Source: Methanobacteriota archaeon (GTDB lineage Archaea > Halobacteriota > Syntropharchaeia > JACQPP01). From it: a stretch of DNA of 7,811 bases. A program made the position numbers and the translations under genes. Under the pieces are notes generated by a model, which made no database searches, was not told the DNA's origin, and was given only the letters and a program-made list of their open reading frames with translations. Positions 5,826-7,811 of this stretch are shown in pieces. Each line of letters opens with the position of its first letter. The first letter of the stretch is position 1. The stretch covers positions 1 through 7,811 of the forward strand of contig JACQPP010000051.1 of NCBI GenBank assembly GCA_016207465.1, written 5' to 3'.

Positions 5826-6690
5826 CCTCCACGGCCTCTCCAAGTCCTACGGGGAACGGGTGGCCCTCCACCCCCTCACCCTGGAGGTCCGCCGGGGCGA
5901 AATCCTGGGCATCATCGGCCCCAACGGGGCGGGGAAGACCACCCTCCTCAAACTTCTCACCGGTCTCCTCCGCCCCACCCGGGGGGAGGTCCGCTGGGGG
6001 GGCTACACCACCCCGGCGGAGGCCAGCCGGGACCTCGGCTACATCCCCGAGGAATCCCCCCTCTACGAGGAGATGATGGTGGAGGACTACCTGCACTTCT
6101 TCGCCGAACTCTACGGGGTCCCCCGCCCCACCGCCGGGGAGCGCATCCAGCGGTGGCTGGCGGCCCTCCGGCTGGAGCCCGAGGGCAAGAGGATTGCCGA
6201 ACTCTCCAAGGGGATGCGCAGGAAGGTCACCATCGCCCGCAGCCTCCTCCACGAGCCCCAGGTCCTCATCTACGACGAGCCCACCAGCGGCCTCGACCCC
6301 CAGACCAGCAGATTCATCCTCGACTTCATCCGCGGCCTCCGCCAGGAGGGGCGCACCGTCCTCTTCAGCGCCCACAACCTCTTCCAGGTGGAGCAACTCT
6401 GCGACCGCATCCTCATCCTCCACCGGGGCCATGTCCAGGCCCTGGGGCCCGTCTCGGAACTCCGCGAGAAGATGGGCGGGGTCCGATACACCCTCCGCCT
6501 CCAGGAGAACGGGGGGGAGAACCGCGAGACCGCCCTCACCCCCCGCGAACTCCAGGAGAAGATGCAGGGAGCCCAGGCCCGCGGGGCCCAGGTCCTCGAC
6601 GTGGAGAAGGAAGAACGGAGCCTGGAGGAGATGTTCCTCGAGATGGTGAAGGACGGGGAAGACGGAGAGAAGAGCAATCCGCGGGGCTGA
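5800..6690 (+). CDS. ABC transporter ATPase subunit (NatA/CcmA-like)
   Basis: 296 residues from the first ATG, or 290 from the second in-frame ATG at 5818. It is the nucleotide-binding subunit of an ABC-2 exporter, acting on the cytoplasmic face. Numbered from 5818, it has an A-loop Tyr (Y11), Walker A GPNGAGKTT (34-42), a Q-loop region altered to YIPEESPLYEEM (Glu where Gln is usual, common in this subfamily), signature LSKGM (in place of LSGGQ, typical of NatA-like proteins), Walker B VLIYDEPTSGLDP and the switch His in FSAHN. A charged C-terminal tail of about 75 residues, ending in a Glu-rich stretch (EEMFLEMVKDGEDGEK), follows the core as in related subunits. I prefer 5800 because its distance from the TATA-like box matches other starts here. 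Upstream codons back to 5644 belong to the opposing permease gene. Its likely partners are the two divergent permeases. Confidence 0.93.
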   Translation: MLAGNTMLALHGLSKSYGERVALHPLTLEVRRGEILGIIGPNGAGKTTLLKLLTGLLRPTRGEVRWGGYTTPAEASRDLGYIPEESPLYEEMMVEDYLHFFAELYGVPRPTAGERIQRWLAALRLEPEGKRIAELSKGMRRKVTIARSLLHEPQVLIYDEPTSGLDPQTSRFILDFIRGLRQEGRTVLFSAHNLFQVEQLCDRILILHRGHVQALGPVSELREKMGGVRYTLRLQENGGENRETALTPRELQEKMQGAQARGAQVLDVEKEERSLEEMFLEMVKDGEDGEKSNPRG

Positions 6691-6706
6691 ACGCCGGGAC
6701 CCTCTC

Positions 6707-7498
6707 TCACCGTCCCCGGCTCCCCCCACCCCGCGGCCACCCCATCACATAGGTCACCCCTCCCCGCAGGCTCCCCACCTCCCACTCGAACCGCCCCCCC
6801 AGGGGCTCCACCATCCCCCGGTATTCCTCCACCGTGTACCGCTTGAACGTGGACGCAACCCCATCATGGGCCACCATCAGGGGGATGAGGGGGACCCCCC
6901 AGGTGAACAGGGCCTCCACCGGCGAGAATGGCCGCATTGCCAGAGGCGACAGCAGGGAGCCGAAATAGGCCCCCAGGGCCGTCCGGGGCAACTGGTAGAG
7001 GGCGCGGTCGGTGGACTCCGCCACAAAAATCCCCCCAGACTCCCGCGCCGCGCTCCCCAATATCCTGCGCGCATTTCCGGGGGTGAAATGGTGGATGGCA
7101 TCGAACATCGTCCGCGGATACCGGCGGACCCGCGCAGGGGGCGACAGGGCATCCACCCGCCCCCCGACAAAGGAGATATGGGAATCCTGCGCTTTCAGAT
7201 ACCGGAACCGCTCCAGGTGGGGATTGAAGTCCGACAGCACAAAACCCGGGGGCTCCAGCCCCCGCCTGCGGAGGGCCTCCAGCATCGTCTCCACCGGACC
7301 CCCGTAGCCGCTCGCCAGGTCCAGCACCGTGCGGGCCCGGGTGCGCCGGAGATACTCCACGAAGACATCCACCAGGGGCTCATAGAGGCGGGCCAGCCGC
7401 ACGATGAAACTCACGTTGCGCACTATCCCGTGGCGCAGGAACCCGGGGACCCAGGGCTGGTCTTCCAATTCTTCGATGTGGATGCGGGGGAGGTCCAT
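6707..7498 (-). CDS. class I SAM-dependent methyltransferase, substrate unknown
   Basis: A 263-residue protein with a Rossmann-type methyltransferase core: motif I VLDLASGYGGPVE (58-70) for SAM binding, an acidic residue ending strand 2 (D90 in FVLSDFNP), a probable motif III region with D116, the FDAIHHFTPGNARRIL segment (132-147) at the motif IV position and strand 5 GIFVAES (156-162). Between about 168 and 210 there is a largely hydrophobic stretch rich in Leu, Pro and Phe, which may cap the active site for a lipophilic substrate or touch the membrane. The N-terminal 50 residues are helical by composition. The ATG immediately follows the aroC TGA (TGAATG, no gap), so it is very likely co-transcribed and coupled with aroC. 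Its stop lies 16 bp from the stop of the convergent ATPase gene, with no obvious terminator between. A role in aromatic metabolism is suggested only by position. Confidence 0.83.
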   Translation of the reverse strand: MDLPRIHIEELEDQPWVPGFLRHGIVRNVSFIVRLARLYEPLVDVFVEYLRRTRARTVLDLASGYGGPVETMLEALRRRGLEPPGFVLSDFNPHLERFRYLKAQDSHISFVGGRVDALSPPARVRRYPRTMFDAIHHFTPGNARRILGSAARESGGIFVAESTDRALYQLPRTALGAYFGSLLSPLAMRPFSPVEALFTWGVPLIPLMVAHDGVASTFKRYTVEEYRGMVEPLGGRFEWEVGSLRGGVTYVMGWPRGGGSRGR

Positions 7499-7811
7499 TC
7501 ACGCCAGTTTGCGGGGGACGAATCCGCTCCTCAGCCCGTGGTCCGCCAAGACCAGCCCCACCATGGCCTCCACGATGGGCACTGCGCGGGGGACCACGCA
7601 GGGGTCATGCCGTCCCTCGACCCTGATTTTGGCCTTCTTTCCCCCGCGCATCTCGATGGTCTCCTGCTCGCGGGGTATGCTGCTGGCTGGCTTGAGGGCT
7701 ACCCGGGCGATGATGGGCATCCCGTTGGAGATTCCTCCGAGGAGTCCACCGCTGTGGTTGGTGCGGGTGACGACTTTGCCCCCGCGCTTCTCGAAGGGGT
7801 CGTTGGCCTGG
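7499..7811 (-). CDS. aroC: chorismate synthase, 3' part
   Basis: The C-terminal 103 residues of chorismate synthase, open at the right edge of the window; the full protein is usually about 360-390 residues. The enzyme converts 5-enolpyruvylshikimate-3-phosphate to chorismate using reduced FMN, the last common step to aromatic amino acids. Diagnostic blocks are NHSGGLLGGISNGMPI, the following RVALKPASSIPREQETI and the C-terminal signature GRHDPCVVPRAVPIVEAM, which contains conserved substrate- and flavin-site residues. The identification is essentially certain. The stop TGA abuts the ATG of the downstream methyltransferase, so the gene belongs to an operon whose other members lie off the window. 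Confidence 0.97.
   Translation of the reverse strand, partial: QANDPFEKRGGKVVTRTNHSGGLLGGISNGMPIIARVALKPASSIPREQETIEMRGGKKAKIRVEGRHDPCVVPRAVPIVEAMVGLVLADHGLRSGFVPRKLA

Noticed and set aside
6691..6706. A terminator between the convergent ATPase and methyltransferase genes
   Set aside because: The 16-bp gap shows neither a stable hairpin nor a T-run on either strand.
5329..6729. A 466-codon minus-strand open frame opposite the ABC ATPase
   Set aside because: It is the antisense shadow of Walker A/B-bearing sequence and also overlaps the permease start; no domain is visible.

Overview
The window is a gene-dense, very G+C-rich stretch with seven genes and almost no non-coding DNA; there is no RNA gene, insertion sequence or CRISPR array that I can see. 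An archaeal host, probably euryarchaeal in the broad sense, is the best reading. The left-edge gene is a stand-alone OB-fold/zinc-ribbon (DUF35) protein of the type that sits beside HMG-CoA synthase and thiolase in archaea. The three gene starts that face open intergenic DNA each carry a short A/T-rich box centred 33-35 nt before the ATG, as expected for archaeal TATA boxes and near-leaderless mRNAs, and no convincing Shine-Dalgarno sequences are visible. A high-G+C Thermoplasmata-like lineage is possible, but the sequence alone does not prove it.

Layout: (1) 1-339, plus strand, the 3' part of the DUF35 protein. (2) 296-2922, minus strand, a two-gene unit: glutamine-dependent NAD+ synthetase (nadE), then an alpha/beta hydrolase 2 nt downstream whose 3' end overlaps the DUF35 gene tail-to-tail by 44 bp. 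(3) 2968-5753, minus strand, two ABC-2 (NatB-like) permeases joined by an ATGA stop/start overlap. The first also has a C-terminal PrsW-like intramembrane protease domain with every recognisable motif intact. (4) 5800-6690, plus strand, a NatA-like ABC ATPase diverging from the permeases across 46 bp. (5) 6707-7811, minus strand, the 3' part of chorismate synthase (aroC) directly abutting a SAM-dependent methyltransferase.

The ATPase and the two permeases plausibly form one heteromeric ABC-2 exporter, with the protease domain built into one half-channel. That is the most interesting element: it suggests coupled cleavage and export (or quality control) of a membrane-embedded substrate, although no substrate gene is visible here. 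The ATPase start region also carries a perfect 18-bp tandem duplication that creates two consecutive in-frame start codons. The remaining genes are metabolic (NAD synthesis, aromatic amino acid synthesis, probable isoprenoid-associated DUF35) or enzymes of unknown substrate.
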